Assembly: GCA_002869565.1 (NCBI GenBank)
Contig: PKUJ01000040.1
Span: 1-33,848, forward strand
DNA: 33,848 nt
Source: Arcobacter sp.
GTDB taxonomy: Bacteria; Campylobacterota; Campylobacteria; Campylobacterales; Arcobacteraceae
Direction of reading: 5' to 3'
The first letter of the stretch is position 1, and every line of letters begins with the position of its first letter. The translations under genes and the position numbers were made by a program. Under the pieces are notes generated by a model. That model was given only the letters and a program-made list of their open reading frames with translations, was not told the DNA's origin and searched no databases. Below are positions 17,713-27,000 of this stretch, piece by piece.

Positions 17713-19277
17713 TGTCTAAAATAACTAAATCAGAACTATTTACTTTATTAGAAGCAAGACATGAGAATGACAAATATTCCAGGCTTGCTAATTTGCCCAA
17801 ACCAGATAGATTTAAAGATATTAAAAAGGCTACTTTACGAATAAAAAAAGCAATCACCAACAATGAACAAATTACCATTGTTGGTGATTATGATGTAGAT
17901 GGTGTTGTATCAACAACAATTATCGTAGATTTTTTTAAACGAATTGGTGTAGAAGTTAATTATATCATCCCTAACCGTTTTGAACACGGATATGGACTCT
18001 CCCCTAAAATAGTAGATATGATTGATGATGGTTTAGTTATTACAGTTGATAATGGTATTTCAGCTGTTGACGCAGCTTTAAAATTAAAAGAAAAAAATAT
18101 AGATTTAATCATCACAGATCACCACACAGTCGGAGAAAAAATTCCTGATGCCTTCGCTATTGTAAATCCTAAACAAGAAGATTGTACTTTTCCTTTTAAA
18201 GAAATTTGTGGAGCGCAAGTTGCCTGGTATTTGTGTGCAGCAATAAAACAAGAGATAAATGCAACAGTAGAATTACAAGAGTTTTTTGATCTTCTAAGTG
18301 TTGCTATTATTGCAGATATTATGCCTATGACTAGCCTTAATTATACTATGGTTAAACATGGACTAAAAAAGATTAAGACATCAAAAAGACCTGCCTTTAT
18401 AAAAATAAATGAAATGATGAAAAAAGAGTTTTTTGTATCAGATGATGTTGGCTTTACAATTGCACCAAAAATTAATAGTGCAGGAAGAATGGATGATGCA
18501 TCAATAGCTCTCTCTTTTTTATTATCTGAAAATGAGTATGAAGCAAATGATGGTTTACAAATGCTTGAAGAATTAAATTGTTATAGAAAAACTTTACAAG
18601 AAGAAATTTCTCAAAAAGCGAACAAGGCAACAAATAAAGAGGATAATGGAGTTATAGTCTGGGGAGAAGGTTGGCATGAAGGGGTGATTGGAATCGTTGC
18701 CTCAAAACTTTCAAATGCCTATAAAAAGCCTGCTTTTATATTCTCAATAAAAGATGGTATTGCAAAAGGTAGTGCAAGAGCAAATGCCAATATAAACCTA
18801 CATAGTATTATCTCAGAAACATCCGATTTACTTCTAGGTTTCGGTGGTCATAAAAATGCTGCAGGATTATCTTTAAAAGTTGAAAACCTTGATGAGTTTA
18901 AATCTAGAATAAATATACTATTAAATGTAGAACCAGAAGAATTACATATAGAACATGATGTTTTAGGAGAACTTGATATTTCATGTGTAGATTTAGAATT
19001 CTTGGATATTATAGAGAAATTTGAGCCATATGGATTAGAGAATCATAGACCAATTTTTAAAGTATCTAATTCAAAAGTTTTAAAATCTCAGCTTTTTGGT
19101 AGAGACCAAAATCATTTAAAACTTACTCTTAGTAATAATGGTTTTGTTTTTGAAGCACTTAGATTTAACGCTGATAGAAAAATTTTAGCGGACTATATTG
19201 ATTTAGTAGTTGCAGTAAATAAAAATGAATTTAGAGGACAAATAAATCCTCAGTTTTTAATACAAGATATATTATAA
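17712..19277 (+). CDS. recJ: Single-stranded-DNA exonuclease RecJ
   Basis: DHH-family 5'-3' single-strand exonuclease of recombination and mismatch/base-excision repair. Metal-site motifs: VGDYDVDGV (57-65), TVDNG near 111-115, TDHHTV (135-140), and the DHHA1 motif GFGGHKNAAG later in the protein. The C-terminal ~120 residues form the OB-like domain. Length 521 residues, slightly shorter than E. coli RecJ (577). It begins on the last base of pyrG, and its 3' end overlaps the convergent lipoprotein gene by 6 nt. Confidence 0.95.
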   Translation: MSKITKSELFTLLEARHENDKYSRLANLPKPDRFKDIKKATLRIKKAITNNEQITIVGDYDVDGVVSTTIIVDFFKRIGVEVNYIIPNRFEHGYGLSPKIVDMIDDGLVITVDNGISAVDAALKLKEKNIDLIITDHHTVGEKIPDAFAIVNPKQEDCTFPFKEICGAQVAWYLCAAIKQEINATVELQEFFDLLSVAIIADIMPMTSLNYTMVKHGLKKIKTSKRPAFIKINEMMKKEFFVSDDVGFTIAPKINSAGRMDDASIALSFLLSENEYEANDGLQMLEELNCYRKTLQEEISQKANKATNKEDNGVIVWGEGWHEGVIGIVASKLSNAYKKPAFIFSIKDGIAKGSARANANINLHSIISETSDLLLGFGGHKNAAGLSLKVENLDEFKSRINILLNVEPEELHIEHDVLGELDISCVDLEFLDIIEKFEPYGLENHRPIFKVSNSKVLKSQLFGRDQNHLKLTLSNNGFVFEALRFNADRKILADYIDLVVAVNKNEFRGQINPQFLIQDIL

Positions 19278-19889
19278 CACCATCGGTGCTATAATTAATC
19301 TTCTTTCTGGTTTTATGCCTTCAAGCTCTAAAATTTCAGGGTCAATTGTAGTTTCGGCATTTGATGAACTTAGAATGTTTCCATTTGTAATATCAATGAA
19401 TTTGATAAAAACAATTAAACTCTTAGTTGTAATTGTATATGTTCCAACAACAGCATATTGACTATCTACATATTTCTTATTAATATCTTTCTGTTCTCTA
19501 GTTAATAAATTTAAACCGTGTCTTCCATATTGGAAATTTTCACTTAATTCAACTTCTCGAACCATAATATTATGATTTAAAAGAGAATCTTTGAGATGAT
19601 CAGATAATAAAAACCCAAGTTTTGAACGATTTTTCAAATTATCTAAATTAACAAAATCTGATACAAGAATTACATCATCTAATTGAAGATGTTGTTTTAA
19701 TTTAGATGCCGATTTATCCACGAGATTTTTTACTAATGAATGAAAATTATTTGAACCCACCAAACTTTTATGATTAAGAGGAGAAGATTGGGCCAAATCT
19801 CTTACCATTTCAGTACAAGAAGTTAATGAAATAGTTAAAAACACTGAAGTTAGAGAAAACTTCAATGTTTTAATAAAGTATTTGTTCAT
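19272..19889 (-). CDS. FlgO-like lipoprotein (second of tandem pair)
   Basis: A 205-residue outer-membrane-type lipoprotein with an N-terminal signal and lipobox LTSC (Cys25). The body has the FlgO-domain pattern: DDVILVSDFVNLDN near 70-83, a LGFLLSDHL helix, a YAVVGTYTI strand, TNGNILSSSNA and a KPERRLII end. It is a diverged paralogue of the gene just upstream, with aligned blocks LDNLK/LDNFK, VVGTY and SSS near the C-terminus. FlgO-domain proteins are associated with flagellar motility and outer membrane rings in Vibrio and relatives; no flagellar gene is nearby here, so the role is open. The start lies 5 nt after the stop of its paralogue. Confidence 0.78.
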   Translation of the reverse strand: MNKYFIKTLKFSLTSVFLTISLTSCTEMVRDLAQSSPLNHKSLVGSNNFHSLVKNLVDKSASKLKQHLQLDDVILVSDFVNLDNLKNRSKLGFLLSDHLKDSLLNHNIMVREVELSENFQYGRHGLNLLTREQKDINKKYVDSQYAVVGTYTITTKSLIVFIKFIDITNGNILSSSNAETTIDPEILELEGIKPERRLIIAPMVL

Positions 19890-19894
19890 TTATA

Positions 19895-20557
19895 CTATTT
19901 TTCTTTTATTATTTTAATAGTTCTTGCTGGTTTACAATCTTTGAAAAGTATACAATCATTTCTTCTATTATGCACATATGTTGCTCTTGAACTTGAAATA
20001 ATTTTTCCTGTAATATTGTCAATAACTCTCGCATTTAACATAACTTTCCCAAATTGTCTTGAATAAGTTCCAACAACAACGTATGTATTAGGAATATCAT
20101 CTTTTAATTTATAAGGATTTCTGGAGATAAAGTATTCACCTTTTTCATTTATTGAAACAGCCATTTGACCTCTATATTCAATTATGTTAAATCCTCTATT
20201 TGACATTTCATTTATCAAACTCTCACTAACAATTCTTCCAAATTCTGTAGTCTTCTTGAAATTATCTAATCTTACAAATGAAGTAATCAAAACTGGTTTT
20301 GTGCTAACCATCTTTTTATTTCTCATCATTTGAGTGGCTAAAGAATTAATAGTACCTTCTAAAGTACTCTGTGTAGTTATATTATCTTGTCTATCTTGAG
20401 CAATCGCAATGTGCTGTTTAGTAACTTGAACCCTTTGATTCTCAACAGCAACATCCTTGTCTCCATAAGATGACGTAAATACTGGTTTAGATAAACATCC
20501 TGCAAATAATAATACAGCTGCTGTAACAGTACAAGCTTTAGCGAAACTTTTAAGCAT
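19895..20557 (-). CDS. FlgO-like lipoprotein (first of tandem pair)
   Basis: A 220-residue lipoprotein with signal MLKSFAKACTVTAAVLLFAG and Cys21. After a ~60-residue linker the FlgO-like domain begins with VLITSFVRLDNF, then a helix TEFGRIVSESL, the strand YVVVGTYSRQF, NITGKIISSSRA and a C-terminal KPARTIKI. The linker and two C-terminal cysteines (CILFKDC) are absent from the paralogue. The ribosome binding site is AAGGGGA, stronger than that of the downstream gene, so the pair is probably one operon led by this gene. The 146-nt gap upstream, shared with the divergent DJ-1 gene, shows no convincing sigma-54 or sigma-28 promoter. Confidence 0.78.
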   Translation of the reverse strand: MLKSFAKACTVTAAVLLFAGCLSKPVFTSSYGDKDVAVENQRVQVTKQHIAIAQDRQDNITTQSTLEGTINSLATQMMRNKKMVSTKPVLITSFVRLDNFKKTTEFGRIVSESLINEMSNRGFNIIEYRGQMAVSINEKGEYFISRNPYKLKDDIPNTYVVVGTYSRQFGKVMLNARVIDNITGKIISSSRATYVHNRRNDCILFKDCKPARTIKIIKEK

Positions 20558-20703
20558 AAAATCCCCTTTTTATAATTACATAGATTCTAGTTAAAAATAA
20601 CTTATAAATTCTTGAAAAGCTTATGTATTAAGATACAAGAAGTGCCCTAATTTTCAATATTCTATGATAAAATTATTTATATGATTTATTTAAAGGAAAA
20701 ATA

Positions 20704-21258
20704 ATGCCAAAAGTTTTAATTATTATTTCAACTGGGTTTGAAGAAATTGAAGCAATTTCAATTATAGATGTTTTAAGACGAGCAGAAATTGAAGTTGTAA
20801 TTGCAACTATAAATGATATTTTAACGGTAGGTGCACACGGAATTGTAATTCAGGCAAATCAATATCTAAAAGATATTGATAGTTCAATCTTTGACATGGT
20901 AGTTCTTCCAGGAGGAGCAGTTAATACAGAAAATTTAGCTGCAAGTTCTTCAGTAAAAGAAGTTCTTAAAAAAATGAAAAAAGATAATAAATATATTGGA
21001 GCAATATGTGCCGCACCATATGCACTTCATAAAGCAGAAGTATTAAATAAAAACTATACTTGTTACCCAAGTTTTGAGAAAAAGATTAGAGATGATGGTT
21101 ACCAAAGTGATAACCAAGAAGTGATTATAGATGAAAAAGTAATAACATCAAGAGGACCAGGAACAGCAATGACATTTGCTCTAGAACTAATAAAACTTTT
21201 AAAAGATGAGGCTACTTATCAAAATGTAAAATCTGGACTTTTAGTGAAAAATAATTAA
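20704..21258 (+). CDS. DJ-1/PfpI family protein
   Basis: A 184-residue flavodoxin-like protein of the DJ-1/YajL/ThiJ superfamily. The nucleophile elbow is GAICAAPYAL with C102, and the supporting glutamate is E16 in GFEEIEA, matching human DJ-1 C106/E18. VVLPGGAVNTENL (66-78) and the C-terminal SRGPGTAMTFALELI are family signatures. Proteins of this group have been reported as oxidative-stress chaperones or glyoxalase/deglycases; which activity applies cannot be read from sequence. The ATG has AGGA upstream. The 3' end overlaps the convergent glycosyltransferase by 4 nt. Confidence 0.9.
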   Translation: MPKVLIIISTGFEEIEAISIIDVLRRAEIEVVIATINDILTVGAHGIVIQANQYLKDIDSSIFDMVVLPGGAVNTENLAASSSVKEVLKKMKKDNKYIGAICAAPYALHKAEVLNKNYTCYPSFEKKIRDDGYQSDNQEVIIDEKVITSRGPGTAMTFALELIKLLKDEATYQNVKSGLLVKNN

Positions 21259-22397
21259 AACTCAGAAATAATCTTTTCATTCTTCTCCCAAAAATCTAAA
21301 AAACTATGAGAGATAGATTTATCTCTCATATATTCATAAGCCATTTTACTTTTTTCATAATATACCTCATCTTTAAAAGACAACTCCTTTATAGCTTTTT
21401 TCATATCTTTAGAAGAATTCATGCCTATAATATATCCAAAATCTTCATTTACAAATGTTTTTGGACCTCCTTTATTTGTTACTATTACGGGAAGTCCTGA
21501 CGACATTGCTTCTAGAACAACTTGTCCTAAAGTATCAGTAGTTGAAGGAAAAATAAAACAATCACTTGAAGCATAAAGTTTTGATAAATCTTCTTTTTGT
21601 TTTCTTCCAAGAAGTTTTATATTTGAATTTTTTTTATCTTCAAAACCTATATCAAACTCTACATCACCAACTAATATTAATTCACAGTTTATAAAATTTG
21701 CTTTTCTCCAATATCTAATCAATTTATCTACATTCTTTTCAACAGAAACTCTTCCCACATACAATACTTTAAAACTATTTCTATTTATTTCATAAGTATC
21801 CCAGATTGAATCGTCCTTAAAAGATTTATCAAAACTTGTAATATTTATTCCAGCTTTTAATATATGAATATTTTCTTTTTGAAATCCTAATTGTTCTTCA
21901 ATTATTTGTATATACTCTTTTGATCTTGAAAAAATTGCTTTATAGCCACTATAAAAAAACTTTAAAAACTTTATAGTTAAATATTTTACAAACTTACTTT
22001 TTGTATTTTTATAAAGATATGAAGGGAAATCAGTATGATAAATTCCGACAACAGGAATGCTCAATAGTTTTGCACTTATTAAAGCACAAAGACCAACCGT
22101 GCCGGGAGTAGAGATATGCAACAAATCAGGATTTAATTCTTTGATTTTAGATTTTATTTTAAAAAAATTTGGAAATACTAAATCTAAAGAGTTATAAAAA
22201 GGCATTTTTCTTGCAAAAATTGGCTTCAAATTATAAATATTTGGGATATCTTCATAATGATTTTTTTTAGTAGAGCTTATTACAGAAAAATCTTTTTCAT
22301 ATTTTATTGCCTCTTTTGCAATATCTTGGATAAACCTAGAAACTCCATTAACATCATAAACAGTGTCACTTACTAAACAAATTTTTATATCTTTCAT
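21255..22397 (-). CDS. GT4-type glycosyltransferase, Agt/SQD2-like
   Basis: A GT-B fold transferase related to SQD2/SqdX and Agt lipid glycosyltransferases. Seen: an N-terminal acceptor loop with DVNGVSRFIQDIAKE (near 15-29), YHTDFPSYL (from about 120), KVLYVGRVSVEKNVD (about 210-224), and the donor motif TDTLGQVVLEAMSSGLP, whose D288 replaces the first Glu of the EX7E motif (second Glu E296). I start at the ATG at 22397, giving 380 residues. The frame is open to 22523, but that extension overlaps the divergent gene. No Shine-Dalgarno precedes the ATG. A TATACT hexamer ends 6 nt before it, which would fit a leaderless transcript. The neighbouring PlcP-like gene suggests a diacylglycerol acceptor, by inference. 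Confidence 0.82.
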   Translation of the reverse strand: MKDIKICLVSDTVYDVNGVSRFIQDIAKEAIKYEKDFSVISSTKKNHYEDIPNIYNLKPIFARKMPFYNSLDLVFPNFFKIKSKIKELNPDLLHISTPGTVGLCALISAKLLSIPVVGIYHTDFPSYLYKNTKSKFVKYLTIKFLKFFYSGYKAIFSRSKEYIQIIEEQLGFQKENIHILKAGINITSFDKSFKDDSIWDTYEINRNSFKVLYVGRVSVEKNVDKLIRYWRKANFINCELILVGDVEFDIGFEDKKNSNIKLLGRKQKEDLSKLYASSDCFIFPSTTDTLGQVVLEAMSSGLPVIVTNKGGPKTFVNEDFGYIIGMNSSKDMKKAIKELSFKDEVYYEKSKMAYEYMRDKSISHSFLDFWEKNEKIISEF

Positions 22398-22435
22398 TTT
22401 TAAAGTATAGAAAAAATAAATTACTACTTTGTTAC

Positions 22436-22464
22436 ATGTCATTAATTTGTAATCATCATGTAAT
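22436..22464 (+). promoter_or_regulatory. Candidate PhoB box (three direct heptamers)
   Basis: Three heptamers, ATGTCAT (22436-22442), TTGTAAT (22447-22453) and ATGTAAT (22458-22464), are each separated by 4 nt, so they recur at exactly 11 bp. This is the architecture of the enterobacterial PHO box (CTGTCAT direct repeats). A TAAAAT hexamer at 22464-22469 begins 10 nt after the second heptamer, the spacing seen in PhoB-activated promoters, and lies 7 nt before the PlcP-like ATG. The site is shared with the divergent glycosyltransferase gene. Confidence 0.6.
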
Positions 22465-22476
22465 AAAATTCTTTTC

Positions 22477-23214
22477 ATGAAATATAAAAGCATCTTTATC
22501 TCGGACATACATTTGGGTACCAAATATTCAAATACACAACAACTACTTGATTTTCTTAAACAAACAGATAGTGAAAATCTATATTTAGTAGGTGATATAA
22601 TCGATGGTTGGGCAATAAAACGAAAATTTGTATGGCCACAAACTCACTCTGACGTTATTCAGAAGATTTTGAAAAAAGCTAGAAAAGGCTGTAATGTAAC
22701 TTTTATTACTGGTAACCATGATGAATTTTTAAGACCTTTTGTTCCTCTTATTTTAGGTAACTCTTTAGACATTAAAAATGAAGTTGAATATACTGCTTTA
22801 AATGGGAAAAACTATTTAATCACACATGGAGATTTTTTTGATTCTATCACCATGACAAAAAGATGGCTAGCTATTTTAGGAGATTATGGATATGACCTTC
22901 TTTTAAATATTAATCAAAAATTAAATTACATAAGAACAAAACTTAGAATAAAATCAAAATGGTCTTTATCAAAATATATAAAAGACAATGTAAAAACTTC
23001 AGTTTCATTTATTACTGACTTTGAAGCAACCCTAGCTATACATGCGAAACATAAAGGATATGATGGCATAATATGTGGACATATTCATAAAGCAGAGATG
23101 AGAATTGTAGATTCAATTGAATATTTAAATTGCGGTGATTGGGTAGAATCTTGTACGGCAATTGTAGAAACTAAAGATGGAGAATTCAAAATTATTAATT
23201 GGCTTGATAGATGA
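22477..23214 (+). CDS. PlcP/LpxH-like metallophosphoesterase
   Basis: A 245-residue calcineurin-like phosphoesterase. Metal ligands: D10 and H12 (SDIHLG), D40 (VGDIIDGW), N80-H81 (GNHDEF), H117 (THGDFFD) and H202/H204 (CGHIH). The distinctive blocks WPQTHSDVIQKIL, GNHDEFLRPF and NCGDWVESCTA match, from memory, the Sinorhizobium PlcP group, phospholipases C that release diacylglycerol from phospholipids and are often annotated as UDP-2,3-diacylglucosamine diphosphatase. It could instead be a LpxH-type lipid A enzyme. I favour PlcP because of the divergent glycosyltransferase, the downstream lipase and the candidate PhoB box. The start is the conserved MKYKSIFISD. No Shine-Dalgarno precedes it. 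It overlaps the patatin gene by 4 nt. Confidence 0.8.
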   Translation: MKYKSIFISDIHLGTKYSNTQQLLDFLKQTDSENLYLVGDIIDGWAIKRKFVWPQTHSDVIQKILKKARKGCNVTFITGNHDEFLRPFVPLILGNSLDIKNEVEYTALNGKNYLITHGDFFDSITMTKRWLAILGDYGYDLLLNINQKLNYIRTKLRIKSKWSLSKYIKDNVKTSVSFITDFEATLAIHAKHKGYDGIICGHIHKAEMRIVDSIEYLNCGDWVESCTAIVETKDGEFKIINWLDR

Positions 23215-23957
23215 ATTTAGCATTAGTATTAAGTGGAGGGGCAGCAAGAGGTGCCTTTCATTTAGGGATATTAGCTTATCTTGAAGAAAAAGCTATAGAA
23301 ATAAATGAATACTCAGGAAGTTCTATTGGCTCAATTATTAGCTGTTCCCATGCAAGTGGCATTGAAGCAAGAAAAATACTAGAAATTTTTAAAAGTGATG
23401 ATATAAAAAAAGTTTTAAAATTTAACTATTTTAAAAAAGGTCTCATAAGAATTGACAAAGAACACCAACTTCTAAATACTCTGCTTCCTATAAAAAACCT
23501 TGAAGATTTACCTAAAAAAGTTACAATCAATGCTTATGATACAAATACAAAAAAGATTTTGTATTTTGATAAAGGGGATACTCATATGTTATGTATGGGT
23601 TCAAGTGCACTTATTCCAATTTTTAGACCAATACATTATGAAGGACATAATTTAATCGATGGTGGGCTTTTTGACAATATGCCAATCAAACCATTAGAAA
23701 ATAAAGATTTTGATATATTCACAATTGATTTAATGCCCAGATCAAGTCAAGAAGAAAAAAGAAGAGGATTTAATCCTTTGAAACCTTTAAAGAAAAAACT
23801 TTTTAAAACACGTTTTAATAATGGAACTTACTCAATACATAACTCAGATGTATATATTACACACCCAGAACTACGCCATATAAATATGTTTACATTTAAA
23901 GGACTACAAGAAAGCTTTGATTTAGGATATAAAGAAGCACCTAAATATTTTTCTTAA
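23211..23957 (+). CDS. Patatin-like phospholipase
   Basis: A 248-residue Ser/Asp-dyad lipid acyl hydrolase. The N-terminus LVLSGGAARGAFHLG is the oxyanion-hole loop, the nucleophile is S38 in the GSSIG elbow (GxSxG), and the catalytic aspartate is D150 in LIDGGLFDN (DGG). No signal peptide or membrane helix, so cytoplasmic or peripheral. The C-terminal third is Lys/Arg-rich. The ATGA overlap with the PlcP-like gene means the two are co-translated, which argues that it acts on related lipids, for example releasing fatty acids during membrane turnover. Substrate unknown. Confidence 0.85.
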   Translation: MNLALVLSGGAARGAFHLGILAYLEEKAIEINEYSGSSIGSIISCSHASGIEARKILEIFKSDDIKKVLKFNYFKKGLIRIDKEHQLLNTLLPIKNLEDLPKKVTINAYDTNTKKILYFDKGDTHMLCMGSSALIPIFRPIHYEGHNLIDGGLFDNMPIKPLENKDFDIFTIDLMPRSSQEEKRRGFNPLKPLKKKLFKTRFNNGTYSIHNSDVYITHPELRHINMFTFKGLQESFDLGYKEAPKYFS

Positions 23958-24007
23958 ATAAAAAAATTTAATTACTAACACCATCTACTTTTTAAAGACC
24001 AATTAGT

Positions 24008-24017
24008 TATAATCGCG
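24008..24017 (+). promoter_or_regulatory. Probable dnaE promoter -10 and discriminator
   Basis: TATAATCGCG, 34 nt before dnaE, identical over ten bases to the element upstream of pyrG (16041-16050). No strong ribosome binding site is visible ahead of dnaE, only weak A/G-rich AAAGAA. Confidence 0.5.
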
Positions 24018-24050
24018 ATAATAAAGATTAAAGAATTATAAAGAATTATC

Positions 24051-27000
24051 ATGTCACAAATACCGCAATTTACACATTTACATTTACATACAGAATATTC
24101 GCTACTAGATGGTGCAAATAAAATAAAACCCCTAGCTAAAAAAGTAAAAAAAATGGGGATGACCTCAGTTGCTATGACTGATCATGGAAACATGTTTGGT
24201 GCAATTGATTTTTATAATGCAATGAGAGCAGAAGGCATTAAGCCAATTATTGGAATGGAAGCATATATCCACAACAGCGATGAAATTGATGATAAAACAA
24301 CTAGACAAAGATTTCACTTGTGTCTTTATGCAAAAAACCAAATAGGTTATAAAAACTTAATGTTTTTAAGCTCTCAAGCTTATATGCATGGTTTTTATTA
24401 TTATCCAAGAATAAATAAAAACTTATTACGAGAAAACTCAGAAGGTTTAGTTTGTAGTGCAGCTTGTCTACAAGGTGAAATAAACTGGCATCTAAACCTA
24501 CAAAACCAAAGAAATGTCAAAAATGGAGCTTTAGGATATGATAGAGCAAAAGAGATTGCTTTAGAATATAAAGAGATTTTTGGGGATGATTTTTATTTAG
24601 AAATCATGAGACATGGAATTGGAGACCAACTCTTTGTTGACGATCAAATTCTAAAAATTGCCAAAGAAACAGGTATAAAAATTGTTGCGACAAACGATAC
24701 ACACTATTTAAATCAAAAAGATGCCGATGCTCATGAAGCATTTATGTGTATTGCAATGAATAAACTTTACGATGATCCAAATAGATTAAGACACTCAGTT
24801 CATGAGTTTTACTTAAAGTCTCCAGAACAAATTGCAAAACTATATGCAGATATTCCTGAAGCAATTCATGCAACACAAGAGATTGCAGATAAATGTAATT
24901 TAGAAATTAAACTAGGAGACCCTACTCCACCAAACTTTAAATTTACTAGACAAAAATCTGAACTAGATAATCTTCAACTTCCAGAACCAGAACTTGAATA
25001 CTCTTTAGAAAATGACAAAGTTTTATTTATTCATGAATGTTGGAAAGGTTTAAAAAAAAGACTTCAAATAGTTGATGAATCTAAACACCAAGAATACAAA
25101 GATAGGCTACAAGTAGAAATTGATATTATCAATAATATGAAATTCCCAGGATATATGCTAATCGTATGGGATTTCGTAATTGTTGCAAAACAAATGAAAA
25201 TTCCAGTAGGACCAGGTCGGGGTTCAGCAGCAGGTTCACTTGTTGCTTTCTCCCTAGAGATTACCGATATTGACCCCATCCCTTATGGCTTACTTTTTGA
25301 GAGATTTCTAAATCCAGAAAGAATCTCAATGCCAGATATCGATATGGATTTCTGTCAAGCAAGACGTGGGGAAATTATTGATTACGTTGTTCAACAATAT
25401 GGGCGAGCCAATGTTGCACAAATTATTACATTTGGTAAACTTCTTGCAAAAGGGGTAATCAGAGACGTAGCCCGTGTTCTTGATATGCCTTACTCAAAAG
25501 CAGATGCAATGGCAAAATTAATTCCAGATGAACTTGGAATTGATTTAACAAACTCTTGGGAAAAAGAACCAAAGATAAAAGAACTTTGTGATATTGACCC
25601 ACAAGCAGCAAGAGTTTGGGAATATGCACTTGCACTTGAAGGACTAAACAGAAATGCTGGTACTCATGCAGCTGGTGTCGTAATTTCCAATGAACCTTTA
25701 TGGAATAAAACACCTTTATTTAAGCCCTCAGGGTTAGATACTCTTGCAACTCAATACAATGGTAAATATGTAGAAGATGTAGATTTAATTAAATTTGACT
25801 TCTTGGGTCTTAAGACCCTAACTGTTATTGAAGAGGCTTTAAAACTTATTGAAAAGAGACATGGAAAAAGAATAAACTTCCTTACTGCTGATGTAAATGA
25901 CAAAGGTGTTTATAACTTAATCCAAACAGGTAATACAATTGGTTTATTCCAAATAGAATCTGACGGTATGCAAGATTTATGTAAAAGATTAAAACCAGAT
26001 AATTTTGAAGATATTATCGCCGTTCTAGCACTATATAGACCAGGTCCAATGGAGTCAGGAATGCTTGATGACTTTATTGATAGAAAACATGGCCGTGCAA
26101 AGATTGACTACTTTTATGATGAATTTGATGCACCTCTTAGACCTATCCTTGAGCCAACTTACGGAGTTATTGTTTACCAAGAGCAAGTTATGCAAATTGT
26201 ACAAACTATTGGTGGTTTTTCACTTGGTGGCGCAGACTTAGTTAGACGAGCTATGGGTAAAAAAATTAAAGAAGAGATGGATAGACTTAAAGGTGAGTTT
26301 GCAATTGGTGGAGTAAAAAAAGGTTATCAAAAAGAACACTGTGAAGAGTTATTCGACCTGATTGTAAAGTTTGCTGGATATGGATTTAATAAATCTCACT
26401 CAGCAGCATATGCCCTTGTAACATTTTATACCTCATACTTAAAAAACTATTACCCATCAGAATTTATGGCCGCACTACTTACTCTTGAAAAAGACAACAC
26501 AGACAAAGTTGTAAAATATGTAGATGAAGTTAAAAGGCTAGGATTAGATCTTTTCCCACCTGATATAAATAAATCAGATCTTGTATTCTCAGCAACTAAT
26601 CTTGATGGAGATGAAGTTGTAATGTTTGGTATGGGAGCAATTAAAGGTGCAGGAGATGTAGCAATTAAATCTATTTTAGAATCTCGACATAAAGATGGAG
26701 ATTTTAAAGATTTATCAGATTTCATTTCAAGAATTGATGGAAGTAAAGTAAATAAAAGAGTTATTGAATCCCTTACAAAAGCTGGTGGTTTTGATAGTTT
26801 TGGATATTCAAGAAAATCATTATTAGAACAAATTGAAAAGATTGGTGAATCAGTAAGTGATGCCATGAAAATGAGAAAACAAGCTACAGGTTCTTTATTC
26901 GGTGATGCAAAAGAGATGACTCGAACAGAAATCGAACTTGAACATATGGAAGAGTATTCTTCAAAAGAAATTTTAGAATTTGAAAAAGCTTCTTTAGGTT

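Noticed and set aside
20558-20703. A possible sigma-54 promoter (GGGCAC...TTGTA) upstream of the FlgO-like genes on the minus strand.
   Set aside because: The -24 and -12 elements have the wrong spacing and the conserved GC of the -12 element is missing.
22398-22523. An N-terminal extension of the glycosyltransferase to 22523.
   Set aside because: It overlaps the divergent phosphoesterase start and the repeat box, and the family's conserved N-terminus begins at the ATG at 22397.
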